DNA from: Ensifer sp. LCM 4579
Lineage (GTDB): Bacteria > Pseudomonadota > Alphaproteobacteria > Rhizobiales > Rhizobiaceae
DNA: 64,000 nt
Direction of reading: 5' to 3'
NCBI RefSeq assembly: GCF_001854885.1
Contig: NZ_MDDV01000004.1
Span: forward strand, 172,064-236,063
Made by a program: the position numbers and the translations under genes. The stretch's first letter is position 1. The number at the start of each line of letters is the position of its first letter. Below the pieces are notes generated by a model. That model ran no database searches and was not told where the DNA came from. It was given only the letters and a program-made list of their open reading frames with translations. Positions 48,884 through 58,700 of this stretch are shown here, piece after piece.

Positions 48884-49768
48884 TTACAGCGGGACGCGGG
48901 CGGAAAACCGCGCACACTTTTCCTGATCCCGCTCCAGCATAGCATCGGCGACCAACAGCGCATCCCTGTTGATTGCGACATCATGTACCCGGAAAATCGC
49001 AGCGCCCGCGGCCCGCAGAAGCGCGGTCGTTGCGGCGGTGCCGGCGTCGCGGGCTTCCGGGTCCCGCCCCGTCAACGCGCCGATGAAACGCTTGCGGGAC
49101 GTGCCCACAAGTATCGGCAGCCCGAAGCGATGCAAGTCGCCAAAACGCGCCATCAGTTGCAGATTTTCCTCCGCGTCCTTGGCGAAGCCGAAGCCGGGAT
49201 CAAGCACGATCTGCTCGCGCGATATTCCTGCGTCGGCGGCAATCTCCAGGGATCGGCTCAGGAAGTGAAACTGATCCTCGATCACATCCGCCAATTTTTG
49301 GCGGTCGCGGCCCGTATGCATGACGCAAAGTCCCGCACGCGTTTCCGCCGCTACGCCGGCGATCGCCGGTTCCCGCTGCAGGCCGTGCACGTCATTGACG
49401 ATATGCGCGCCGGCACCCACCGCAAGTCTGGCCGTCTCGGCGCGGTAGGTGTCGACGGAAATGATCGCATCGGACTGGCGCGCCAGGGCGGCGATGACCG
49501 GAAGGATCCGCGCCTGTTCCTCTTCGGCGCTGACCGGCTCCGCATCAGGACGGGTGGATTCGCCGCCGATATCGAGGATCGCCGCCCCCTCCTCCGCCGC
49601 TTTCAACGCAGCGGTAACGGCGGCCTCGACCTGCAGGTAACGGCCGCCGTCAGAAAAGGAATCCGGCGTCACATTGATGATCGCCATCAGGACGCCGCGC
49701 GGTCCGAGTTCGAGACTGCGCCCGTGTGCCAGCTTCCAATGCGAGCTTTGAAATGGATTATCGGTCAT
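48884..49768 (-). CDS. folP: Dihydropteroate synthase
   Basis: This 294-residue TIM-barrel enzyme, the sulfonamide target, joins the pterin pyrophosphate to pABA. Loop 1 is MAIINVTPDSFSDGG and loop 2 lies near ILDIGGESTRPDA. Further sites are VNDVHGL, DPGFGFAKD and VGTSRKRFIGALTG. The ATG at 49768 (MTDNPFQSS) is chosen; the upstream reading has no family match. It leads the folP-folB-folK operon. Confidence 0.94.
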   Translation of the reverse strand: MTDNPFQSSHWKLAHGRSLELGPRGVLMAIINVTPDSFSDGGRYLQVEAAVTAALKAAEEGAAILDIGGESTRPDAEPVSAEEEQARILPVIAALARQSDAIISVDTYRAETARLAVGAGAHIVNDVHGLQREPAIAGVAAETRAGLCVMHTGRDRQKLADVIEDQFHFLSRSLEIAADAGISREQIVLDPGFGFAKDAEENLQLMARFGDLHRFGLPILVGTSRKRFIGALTGRDPEARDAGTAATTALLRAAGAAIFRVHDVAINRDALLVADAMLERDQEKCARFSARVPL

Positions 49769-49866
49769 CTTCCGGCGGTCCGTGGCTCCAACGACGTCAA
49801 CACTTCCTCGAGCAAGCAACATCGAAAGCAGCACGCAGGCGACCTTGCAGGTCGAGGATCGATCGA

Positions 49867-49964
49867 CCTCCTGCATCTCTCCTTAAATCGGCCGGGATCT
49901 AAGGACAAAGACAGACATAATGCATTGCGGCGATCCCATGCTTTCGGGGCGCAAGGCGCCGTAG
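49867..49964 (-). repeat. Mosaic intergenic element, copy in reverse orientation
   Basis: Read on the minus strand the order is CTACGGCGCCTTGCGCCCCG, then GCAATGCATTATGTCTGTC, TTTGTCCTTAGATCC and GATTTAAGGAGAGATGCAGG. The hairpin arms CCTTAGATC and GATTTAAGG are imperfect. It lies in the folP upstream region. Confidence 0.6.
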
Positions 49965-50040
49965 CCAGCACCGATTTCTGTTGCACTCGCCCCGCCTATG
50001 CCCCAAGCTTGGTCGAAGTTCAATCAAAGAGTATCCGGAC

Positions 50041-50670
50041 ATGTCCCGAGCGCCCGTTTCGCTGAAAGCCGCACTCGTTGCATTTTTCGTCGGCTTCCCG
50101 CTTGGCAGCGCCGCGGCTGAGACCGCGATCAGCAAGAGTGTCTCTTATTTTTCGATCGGCGGACGCACGGCGGCGGAACTCGACAAGGCGCTCTCCGCCA
50201 CCGGTCCCTTGATGACGAGTACCGGCTCGCGCCACCCCGGTGCCACGCGCATCAAATTCGGCGGTACCGTAACCTATGTCAGCCGCAACGGGCGATGCGC
50301 CGTCGGCTCGGCGCGCGTGACGCTCAACACGCGTATCATCTTGCCGCGCTGGAAACACCGCGGGCAGGCCAACCCCGATCTGGCGCTGGTATGGGATACG
50401 TTGGCCGCCGACATCAAGCGGCATGAGGAGCGCCATGCCGAGATCGCTCGCCTCCATGCTCGTCGGATGGAGAAGGCCTTGCTGACGCTGAGGCCGGAGG
50501 CCGATTGCGAAAGGATGCAGGCCCGCGTTGCCGAGGTCAGCGCCAAGGAAGTCGAGATCCATGACAAGGATCAGGCGCGCTTCGACCGCACCGAAGCCGC
50601 AAATTTCGACCGCCGGATGGTTCGGTTGCTGCAATATCGGCTGGAACGGCTGAAAAAGGCCCAGGACTAG
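50041..50670 (+). CDS. DUF922 family secreted putative zinc-binding protein
   Basis: This 209-residue protein has a signal peptide (residues 1-26, LKAALVAFFVGFPLGSAAAE). Its domain matches the DUF922 pattern: YFSIGGRTAAELDKAL, ATRIKFGGTVTY, and the helix IKRHEERHAEIARLHARRME whose His-Glu-x-x-His motif could bind zinc. The C-terminal half is a charged helix. The family is thought to be peptidase-like, but activity is not shown. It is divergent from folP, with a repeat element between. Confidence 0.75.
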   Translation: MSRAPVSLKAALVAFFVGFPLGSAAAETAISKSVSYFSIGGRTAAELDKALSATGPLMTSTGSRHPGATRIKFGGTVTYVSRNGRCAVGSARVTLNTRIILPRWKHRGQANPDLALVWDTLAADIKRHEERHAEIARLHARRMEKALLTLRPEADCERMQARVAEVSAKEVEIHDKDQARFDRTEAANFDRRMVRLLQYRLERLKKAQD

Positions 50671-50809
50671 TCCCTTTCGATGGACCACCCGGGATGGATG
50701 CCCGCCCCTGTCGAACGAGGGTGGTCGGCCGCGTTCCCCTGTTCCGGACGCCCAAGCCCACAGTATTTTATTGGCTGAATCTAACGATAGCGACAGACTC
50801 GCGACTCAG

Positions 50810-50815
50810 CTATAT
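50810..50815 (+). promoter_or_regulatory. -10 element CTATAT of the predicted small RNA
   Basis: CTATAT is an exact rhizobial -10 hexamer. The sequence 17 bp upstream (ATAGCG) is a poor -35, so the promoter may need an activator or may not be used. Confidence 0.35.
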
Positions 50816-50821
50816 TCACGA

Positions 50822-51087
50822 CATGAAACGGGCGGCAGAGCTAAAGTTCAAACGCTTGAAGAGTTAAAGAAGTAGTTGCAGGGCGACAATAAGATTTCGC
50901 GCTTGAGTTTCGGCCCAGATTGGTGCTTGGCGTCATTGCTTGGGAAGCTTGAAGAATGTCCCTGGTGGTGAAGCAACGCAGGTTCTCCTGGCGTGTCTTG
51001 GTGCAGCAGATGTCCCCTCCCTCATCTGTCTGCGATACGCCCCCCTTGCCTCGCTCGTCGACGCGACCAGCGAGGCATTTTTTTGCG
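50822..51087 (+). ncRNA. Predicted small RNA with exposed anti-Shine-Dalgarno loop
   Basis: This stretch of about 265 bp has no gene on either strand but ends in a strong terminator (51047-51084) with no coding gene close before it. Near the 3' end a hairpin closed by GGCGT/ACGCC (50990-51041) holds an inner stem CAGATG/CATCTG (51007-51028). Its loop reads TCCCCTCCCT, complementary to purine-rich ribosome binding sites. TCTCCTGG lies just ahead. Loops of this kind are known in the trans-acting rhizobial alpha-r/cuckoo-type RNAs. The 5' end is set only from the -10 hexamer and could be nearer the hairpins. The RNA family is not identified. Confidence 0.5.
51047..51084 (+). terminator. Strong Rho-independent terminator
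   Basis: TGCCTCGCT and AGCGAGGCA form a 9-bp stem, extended inside by GTCG/CGAC, and are followed by seven T residues. The T run is on the plus strand only. The nearest upstream coding stop is 377 bp away. Confidence 0.85.
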
Positions 51088-51179
51088 GGTCATAAGGGGA
51101 ATGCCGATAGAAGCGGCTTCTTTCCACACGGATTCGGACGCGCGGCGCCGTAGGCAGTTCAGCATCGGTCGATGATCGC

Positions 51180-51219
51180 GACGCGGCCCGCAGGCCGAAG
51201 ACGCGGCCCGCAGGCCGAA
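51180..51219. repeat. Perfect 20-bp tandem duplication
   Basis: The unit GACGCGGCCCGCAGGCCGAA occurs twice without a spacer, followed by a decayed third start (AACGCTCC). Each unit contains CGGCCCGCAGGCCG, a small hairpin. A half copy of the mosaic element (GGACGCGCGGCGCCGTAG) lies just before at 51136-51153. Confidence 0.85.
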
Positions 51220-51260
51220 AACGCTCCGGCGCAATCGGTCAAAATCGGTGCAGGTTGGCG

Positions 51261-51581
51261 TCAGGCCTGGCGCTCCGGCACATGAACGATCAGCCCATCC
51301 AGCGCCTCGCTCATCTTGATCTGGCAGGACAGGCGCGATGTCGGGCGCACGTCATAGGCAAAGTCCAGCATGTCCTCCTCCATTGCCTCCGGAGCGCCGA
51401 CCGCCGCGGCCCAATGCTCGTCGACATAGACATGACAGGTGGCGCAGGCGCAGGCACCGCCGCATTCAGCCTCGATACCCGGCACCGAATTGCGAACCGC
51501 ATTCTCCATGACCGTGGAGCCGTTCTCGACATCGAGTTCATGGCGCGTGCCGTCAAAGGCTACGATCGTAAGTTTTGTCAT
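51261..51581 (-). CDS. 2Fe-2S ferredoxin, adrenodoxin type
   Basis: This 106-residue electron carrier has the vertebrate-type cluster spacing in [16 protein letters not shown] (C-x5-C-x2-C) with the fourth Cys in [10 protein letters not shown]. Such ferredoxins serve cytochrome P450 systems or Fe-S assembly. It is not next to isc/suf genes here, so its partner is unknown. The ATG at 51581 gives [12 protein letters not shown]; the longer frame is noncoding in character. Confidence 0.9.
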   Translation of the reverse strand: MTKLTIVAFDGTRHELDVENGSTVMENAVRNSVPGIEAECGGACACATCHVYVDEHWAAAVGAPEAMEEDMLDFAYDVRPTSRLSCQIKMSEALDGLIVHVPERQA

Positions 51582-51810
51582 TTCTCGTTCCGGGTTGAAC
51601 TGGTTGTGACCGGCCGTCAAGCGCTTCTATCCTGCGGTGCTGCAGAGATCGTCGCGGCCCGAATTCGAGGCGCTTCTTCCAACATATCTGGCGCCCAGTC
51701 AACACGGACCCGGCGCGTAGCCTCTGCGACTGTCCGCGCGCCTTCGCGACGTCCGACATGCCCGCGCCCCAAGCGATCCGAGGCACAACCCTTCGGAGAG
51801 AACGCCGGGG

Positions 51811-52179
51811 CTAGCGACAAAGTTTCAAGATGAAAAGCTCGGTCTCGAGCACAGCGGCGCCAACCGCACCGCGCAAACCTGTATCCGTCGGCTGCCCTTC
51901 GAGGGCGGCTGCGGCATCGGCGACGTGGGCGGCCCCCACCGTGAGCGCCGCGCCTTTCAGACGGTGCGCGGCCTCGCGGCACGCATCCGCCTCTCCTCCG
52001 GCGATTTCGGCCATTGCCTGGCGCGCCTGACGGGCAAAGAGCTGGAGAACTTCCATCTCGAGCCCCTTGTCCCCCATCGTTTGCCGCTCGATATGAGCGA
52101 AATCGATCGGCGCTCCTTCGATGGAAGCATAACTTCCCGGATGATCCGGTATGTCGAAAACTATTTTGAGTGCCGCCAT
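51811..52179 (-). CDS. Single-domain Hpt phosphotransfer protein
   Basis: This 122-residue four-helix Hpt domain has the phospho-His in CREAAHRLKGAALTVGA near residue 72, inside the usual HxLKG context. It would shuttle phosphate between receiver domains. It differs in fold from ChpT, the normal CckA partner. The N-terminal 30 residues (IVFDIPDHPGSYASIEGAPI) precede the domain. AAGAGGATT precedes the ATG at 52179. It is divergent from the GPR-like gene. Confidence 0.8.
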   Translation of the reverse strand: MAALKIVFDIPDHPGSYASIEGAPIDFAHIERQTMGDKGLEMEVLQLFARQARQAMAEIAGGEADACREAAHRLKGAALTVGAAHVADAAAALEGQPTDTGLRGAVGAAVLETELFILKLCR

Positions 52180-52704
52180 GGCCAATCCTCTTAATGTTTG
52201 TCGCATTGCGAGATATAAATATCGCATCGCGATGCCGCACCGTTTTCAGACAGGTATCGTCCGCGGGCGCCGCTGCCATCGGCTTAAAAGGCGGCGCTAT
52301 CGGGGCAGGAATTTGGGGACATGGTTAACGGCCATTAAAGCGGCAGATTTCCTTGGCTTTTGCCGCCTCCGCCTGATCATGTCGTTAACGAATGGTTAGG
52401 ATTTTAGCGAATGCCGATTGCGCTTAATTGTAAGAAACTGGCTAATGTGTCACTACGATACGACCAGGAACATGCAAGCATATGAAAATGGCAACTGTTC
52501 TGGTGGATAAGCTCAGCGCGCGGTGTCCCCACGCGATGTCAGCGGCTATTCCATCGAGGCGATGCAATCGGTGATCCGTCATGATACTGCGCAGATGCGG
52601 TGCGCATATCCTGAAGGCACCGCCCTGTTCAGGATGTCTTCTGACCCGCCCGGCGGCGCCAAGGAGGCGGCCATCAGCGGGCAAAAGTAGTGAGGCGTAT
52701 CCCT
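52180..52704. other. Divergent control region between Hpt and GPR-like genes
   Basis: These 525 bp separate two divergent genes. A stretch near 52320-52440 is AT-richer and holds TTAA-type motifs. A 55-codon frame starting at GTG 52523 and ending at 52690, directly before the GPR-like gene's ribosome binding site, is open but has no ribosome binding site of its own. It may be a leader ORF or chance. Confidence 0.45.
52385..52399. promoter_or_regulatory. CtrA-like motif
   Basis: TTAA-CGAATGG-TTAG fits the CtrA half-site pair TTAA-N7-TTAA with one mismatch. A second pair, TTAA-N6-TTAA, lies at 52326-52339. Cell-cycle control of the polar growth gene or of the Hpt gene is therefore possible, but this is inferred from motif form only. 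Confidence 0.4.
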
Positions 52705-55700
52705 ATGGCGACGAAGAAGAGCAACGAGTCGATCGACGAGAAGGCCTTCCAGGCTCTGGAGGCGGCACTGAAGATCGACTTTGACGACCTGAAGTCGGCC
52801 TTGAACGACAAGAATTCCTTGGATGATCCGGAGGAAACGGTGTCCGAGCCCAGCAAGAAAGCGGCAGCATCCGACCAGGCTCGTCCTGCAAGGGCACAGA
52901 AGGAGACCCTCAAGACGTCGCGCGAGGCCGAGCCGTCGCGCAGCCTCGCTCCCGAATCCGCGCCGAAGCAGCCGCCGCTTTCGCCCGCCAATGACGACAC
53001 GCGCAGGTCGCCCGCTGCCTTGCTTCGTGCTTTCGAGGGGCGGACCAACCGTACCGCGATCCGCCTTGCCGGCATCATCTCGGCGGTTTGGGTCGTTGCC
53101 GGCCTTGGGATTGGTCATCTTCTCTATGCACCGCAGATCTGGCAGATCCGTTCGCTTGGCGATCTGGCGGCCACGCCGGGTGCGATCGGCCTTTTGCTCG
53201 GCATCGCCCTGCCCGTCATGCTGTTCTTCTCCTTCGCGATCATGATTGCGCGCGCGCAGGAACTGCGCAATGCGGCGCGGTCGATGGCCGAGGTTGCCCT
53301 GCGGCTCGCCGAGCCGGAAACCGCAGCTGCCGACCGCGTGATGACCGTCGGACAGGCGGTCCGCCGCGAAGTCTCGGCCATGAACGAAGGCATCGAGCGC
53401 ACAATCGCCCGCGCGACCGAACTCGAAGCGCTGGTACACTCCGAGGTCAATGCGCTTGAGCGCAGCTACAGCGAGAACGAGTTGCGCGTTCGCACGCTCG
53501 TCCAGGAGCTCGGGCTGGAGCGCGAGGCGATCGTCGGCCATTCCGAGCGCATCCGCGCGGCGATTGCGGGCGCGCATAACAAGCTGAAGGACGATCTCGA
53601 ACTCGCCGGCGAAGACATCGCATCGCGCATCGCGGTTTCCGGTGAAGCCTTCGCGTCGCTCATCGACACGCGTGCGGCGGCACTCAGCGAAAAATCGGAT
53701 CACGCGTTGCAGAGCCTCGACGCGATGCTGTCCCACCGTACCGACACGCTGCTCTCCGGCCTGAACAGCGCCGGCGAGACGCTCAACGGCGAGTTCGACA
53801 CCCGCCTCGATGCGCTCAGCGACACGCTGACGAAGCGCGGCGAGCAATTGCTCGTCCAGTTCGAGACCCGTGCCTCCACGCTCGACGCCAATACTGAAAA
53901 ACTCAATGCGGCCCTCAACGAGCGCGCCCGCCAGTTGAACGAGACCCTGATCGCGCGCACGCGCGATCTCAACGAAAGCCTGAGCGTCGGGCAGCAGGCG
54001 ATCGCCGGCGGCCTCGACGAGGTGCTGACGTCGCTCAATGCAGCGCTCGACGAAAAGGGCGCGAGCTTCCGCCAGAGCCTGAAATCGAGCGCCGACGATG
54101 CGATCATGGATCTAGACCTCAGGGGCGGCTTCTTCGAAGAAAAGCTTCAGACGACCGTCGGACAGCTCGCCACCGCCTTCGACGAGCGTTTCCACGAGTT
54201 CGCGAGCGCGTTCGACAAGCGCGCAAGCATGCTCGACTCCAAGCTTATGGAAAGCCTGCACCGCATCAACGAAACGGTTTCTGGCGGCGCGGATGCGATC
54301 GGCAGCACCCTTGACGGCAGCCTCGAAAAGATCGGCTCGGCGCTTTCGGATCAATCGCTGACGCTCGCGACTGCGCTCGGCGCGACCCAGGACTTCATCG
54401 AGGAAACGATCGGCAGCCGCACCTCGGAACTCAGCAATCTCATCGGCGACGCCCATAGCCGCATCGACGGCGTGCTTTCGGAAAAGACCGGCTCGCTCAT
54501 GGGGGCGCTCAAGGAGGCGCAGGAACGCATCGAAGGCGGCTTCGGCCAGCGCGCGGACGCGCTCGCCAATGCCCTGACAACCAGCGAACAGCGCCTTACA
54601 GAAGGCCTCGACTCGCGGACTTCCGCGTTCATCGACGGCCTGCAGTCGGCCCATGCGCGCATCGAACAGACGCTCACCGGATCCACCGACGAGATCACCA
54701 GTGCGATCGCGGCAAGTCAGCATCGGCTGGATAGTACGCTGTCCGAGCGCACGGCTGCGCTTTCGACCGCCCTCGCCACCGGCACCAGCACGATCGAGGG
54801 TGCCGTGAACAATACGGCCGACCGGCTCGAGCGCGTCCTCTCCGAGCGCGGTCACGCGATCTCCGAAACGCTCACCAGCCGGACGAGCGCGCTTGAAGGC
54901 GTGCTGTCCGAACAAAGCCAGGCAATCGCCGAAACGCTCTCCAGCAAGGCGGCAGCCCTCGACGGGGTCCTATCCGAGCGGAGCCAGGCGATCACCGACA
55001 CGCTCGCTGACCGGACGGCGGCCCTCGACGGGGTCCTGTCCGAGCGCAGCCGGGGGATCACCGAGGCGCTCACCAGCCAGACGGCGGCCCTCGAGGGCGT
55101 GCTGGCCGAGCGGAGCCAGGCAATCAACGACACGCTCACTGGCCGGACGGCAGCCCTTGACGGGGTCCTGTCCGAGCGCAGCCGGGGAATCGCCGACACG
55201 CTCACCAGCCAGACGGCGGCCCTCGAGAGCGTGCTGGCCGAGCGGAGCCAGGCGATCAACGAGACGCTCACTGGCCGGACGGCCGCTCTTGACGGGGTCC
55301 TGTCCGAGCGCAGCCAGATCATCACCGAGACGCTGGCCAATCAAACGACGGCGCTCGACGGCGTGCTGTCCGAGCGCGCGGCCCAGATCAGTTCGACCAT
55401 GTCGACACGCGCCAACGAGATGGCCGACACGCTCAGCCGCCATGCCGAGGACGTTGCCGACAACCTCACCTTCCGGGCGATGGCGGTGGCCGAAACCATG
55501 ACCGACCGGGTCGGCGAGATCGAAAACAAGCTTTCGCAGAGCGTGTCGGAGGTCGCCGAGAACCTCGGTGGCCGCGTCAGCCAGATCGCCGACACGCTGA
55601 CCGATACCAGCGCCCGCATCGCCGAGGACCTGAGCAGCCGGGTCGGCAAGATTTCCGATGCGCTGACGGGCACCAGCGCGGAGATTGCCGAGGCGCTCAC

Positions 55701-58700
55701 CGCCCGCACCTCGGAAGCGACTTCATCGCTCGCCGGCAAGGCGGCGGAAATCGAGCAGACGCTCTCCGGAAAAGCCGAGCATTTGCGGGACACCCTGTCT
55801 GCGACCCATAACCAGATCCGCTCGACGCTCGACGACCGGATCAATGCCATCAACCTCGCCGTGGGCCAGGGCCGGGAGCAGTTGGAAGAGCTCCTGTCCG
55901 ACCAGTCCATGGCGGTGGCGACGACGCTCGCGACCAGTGCCAGCATGCTCGAAATGACCCTGGAGGAGCGCCAGGCCGCTCTCGCCGGCGCCATAGACCG
56001 CAGCACTGAGGCGCTCGACGCCCGCATGCGCTCCACGACCGGCACCATTGCGGAACGCCTCTCGGAAACGGCGGACCAGATCAGCCTTGCGGCGGACTCG
56101 CTCACCCATCGCGTCGATATCTCGATCAACGGCATCAACAGCCGCCTCGACGATACCGGCGCCCGCATCGAGACGAGCCTCGGCTCGCTCGAAGACCGGG
56201 TGCGCGACAGCGTCAACACCGTCACCACCCTCGTCGATGACAGCGGCAGCCGGATCGAAACGACGATCGGCGCCCTAGAGGAGCGTATCCGCGGCAGCGT
56301 CGGCAGCGTCAACGCCGTCGTCGACGACACCGGCGCCCGCATCGAAACGAGCCTCGGCTCGCTCGAAGGACGGATTCGCGACAGCGTCGGAAGCGTCAAC
56401 TCGATCGTCGACAATGCCGGCCAGCGTCTTGCCGAGAGTCTTGGCGAACGGGCGGGCGAATTCGACCGGGTCACCGAAACCGCCGCGACCCGCATCTCTT
56501 CCGCCCTCGAGGCCGGTGCCGGCCGCATCGAGGAGCGCCTCGGCACGATGGATCGTGCCCTCAACATCGGCCTCGAGAACGTCAACCGGACGCTCGAAGG
56601 CAAGGCGGCAGCGCTCGTCACCAGCCTGCGCGGCGCCGTCGGCAATGCCACCCATGAGATCGATGCAGAGGCTGTGCGCTCGGCCGAGATCCTGTCCAAG
56701 ACGGGGTCGGAATTCGCCAGCGCGCTTGCCGCCCGAAATGCGGAATTCGCCGCCTCGCTCGAACAAGCCACTTCGGCCACGGCCGCCCGCCAGGCGGATC
56801 TCGCCCGCTCGGTCGCCGATGCCGCCGACACGGCTACGGCACGCCTGGCTTCGACGCACAGCCAGATCGCCAACCACGCCCAGAACATCCAGCAGAGCCT
56901 GACCGATGCAGAAAGGGCGCTCGAAGCGCGCAGCCAATCGATCCGCGGCGCACTCGATGAAAGCACCCGCGAGCTCAACTCGATGCTGGCCGGCCGCTCG
57001 CTCGAACTTTCCCGCCTGATCGACGAGAAGGCGCGCCCGGTGATCGACCAATATGCCGCCACCGGCAAGGAGGCCGCCGAGCGCATTGCCGCCCTCACCC
57101 AGGAGAGCGCCGATCGCCTGCGCGCCGAAAGCGCGTCCCTCGTCAACGCCATTACCGAGCGGACCGGCGAAACCCTGGATGCCATCTCGCTGCGCGCCGA
57201 CGAGACCGCTCAGGCGATGAAGATGGTCGAAAACCGCCTGCAGTCGACGGCGATGGGGCTCATCGACCGGCTCGCAGCGAACAATTCCGCGATCACATCG
57301 GTCATCGAACAGGCCAGCAACAATCTCGGGGAAATGGATCAGCGCCTGGAGGCGACCGCCGCAAAGTTCTCCGAATCCACCCGACAGGCCTCCGACATGC
57401 TGTCCACCTCGACGCGCCTTATCGAAGGCAAGGTCGACAAGCTGTCCGACATTTCTTCCTCGACGCTCTCGCAGGTCGCCGGCATCGTCGGCCGCTTCGA
57501 CGATCATTCGAAAGTGCTCGGCCAGGCCTCCGAGCTCTTGTCCGCCGCCCAGTCGAACCTTGTCAGCACGCTCGAGGAGCGGCAGGATGCGCTGCGCACG
57601 CTGTCGGTCGGCCTCGTCCAGCGCTCGGAAGAAATCGAACGGACGATGCGCGCGCTGGAGGGCTTCGTCGACGGCGCGTTCCAGCGGGCCGAAGAGCGCT
57701 CCGGACAGGTGGCCGGCAATCTTCGCAGCGGCATTCAGTCCTCCTTTACCGATGTCGGCCGGCTGCTGTCGACCACCGAGCAGCGGGCGGCCGAGGCGGC
57801 GGAGGCCATGCGCAACGCGCTCGCACAGGCCGGCGATGACGCGGCCGCTTCGGTGCAGGGCGTCTTCTCGCGAGCCGAGGAACGGTCGCGCGAGATCGCC
57901 GATACGCTACGCTCCGGCGTCGAGGGTTCGCTTGCCGACGTCAACAGGACATTGTCGCAGGTGGAAGGCCGGGCGCTCAGCGCCTCCGACGCCCTGCGCC
58001 AGGCAATCGGCAAGGCTGGTGAAGAAGCCGGTCAGGCACTCGAAGGCGCCTTCGCCAGCGCGGAGGAGCGGGCAAAGGACGTTACCGCGCGGCTGCGCAA
58101 CGGCGTCGGCGCCTCCGTCGCCGACATCGAGCGGATGCTCGCGGAGAGCGGCAAGAAGTCCGATGGCGTGGCAACTCAGTTGCGCGAGGCCGTGCGCCAG
58201 GCGATAGACGAGGCGATCAACCGCTTCAGCGGCGCCACCGACGACATCCGCCGTTCCGCCGGAGAGATCCGCAAGGAACTCGACATGACCCGCCAGGAGC
58301 TGAAGCGCGGCGCCTTCGACCTGCCGGAAGAGGCCAAGGAGAATGCTGCGCTCATGCGACGTGCGGTCGGTGAGCAGATCAAGGCGCTGCAGGAACTGTC
58401 GGACATCATCGGCAAGTCCTCGACGCAACTCGAGGTCGCCCAGCCGAAGGCCGCGCCCGTCCCTGCCCCCGCTCCCGTGCCGCAGCCGGCCGTGGCCCCA
58501 CCGGCAGCCATGCCGCAACAGGCGGCCGCGCCGCAACCGCCCGTCGTGCATCAGCCGGTCCCGGGTGGTGCGCTACGCGGGAGTCTCGGTCTCGAACAGG
58601 CGACACGGCCGCTGCAGCCTGCCCGTGCGCCGGCCGTCGAGGAACGCGCCGAGGAAGGTGGCGGCTGGATGCGCGATCTGCTTCGCGCCGCCTCCCGCGA

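Noticed and set aside
50956..51153. A 65-codon plus-strand ORF across the predicted sRNA
   Set aside because: It would run through the strong terminator, and its composition is not protein-like.
54853..55380. CRISPR-like array because of the regular 66-bp period
   Set aside because: The repeats are contiguous, in frame and encode 22-residue helical units; there are no spacers or cas genes.
55341..57507. Long minus-strand frames of 410 and 614 codons opposite the GPR-like gene
   Set aside because: They are antisense to the repetitive helical region and owe their openness to its codon pattern. No domain or ribosome binding site was seen.
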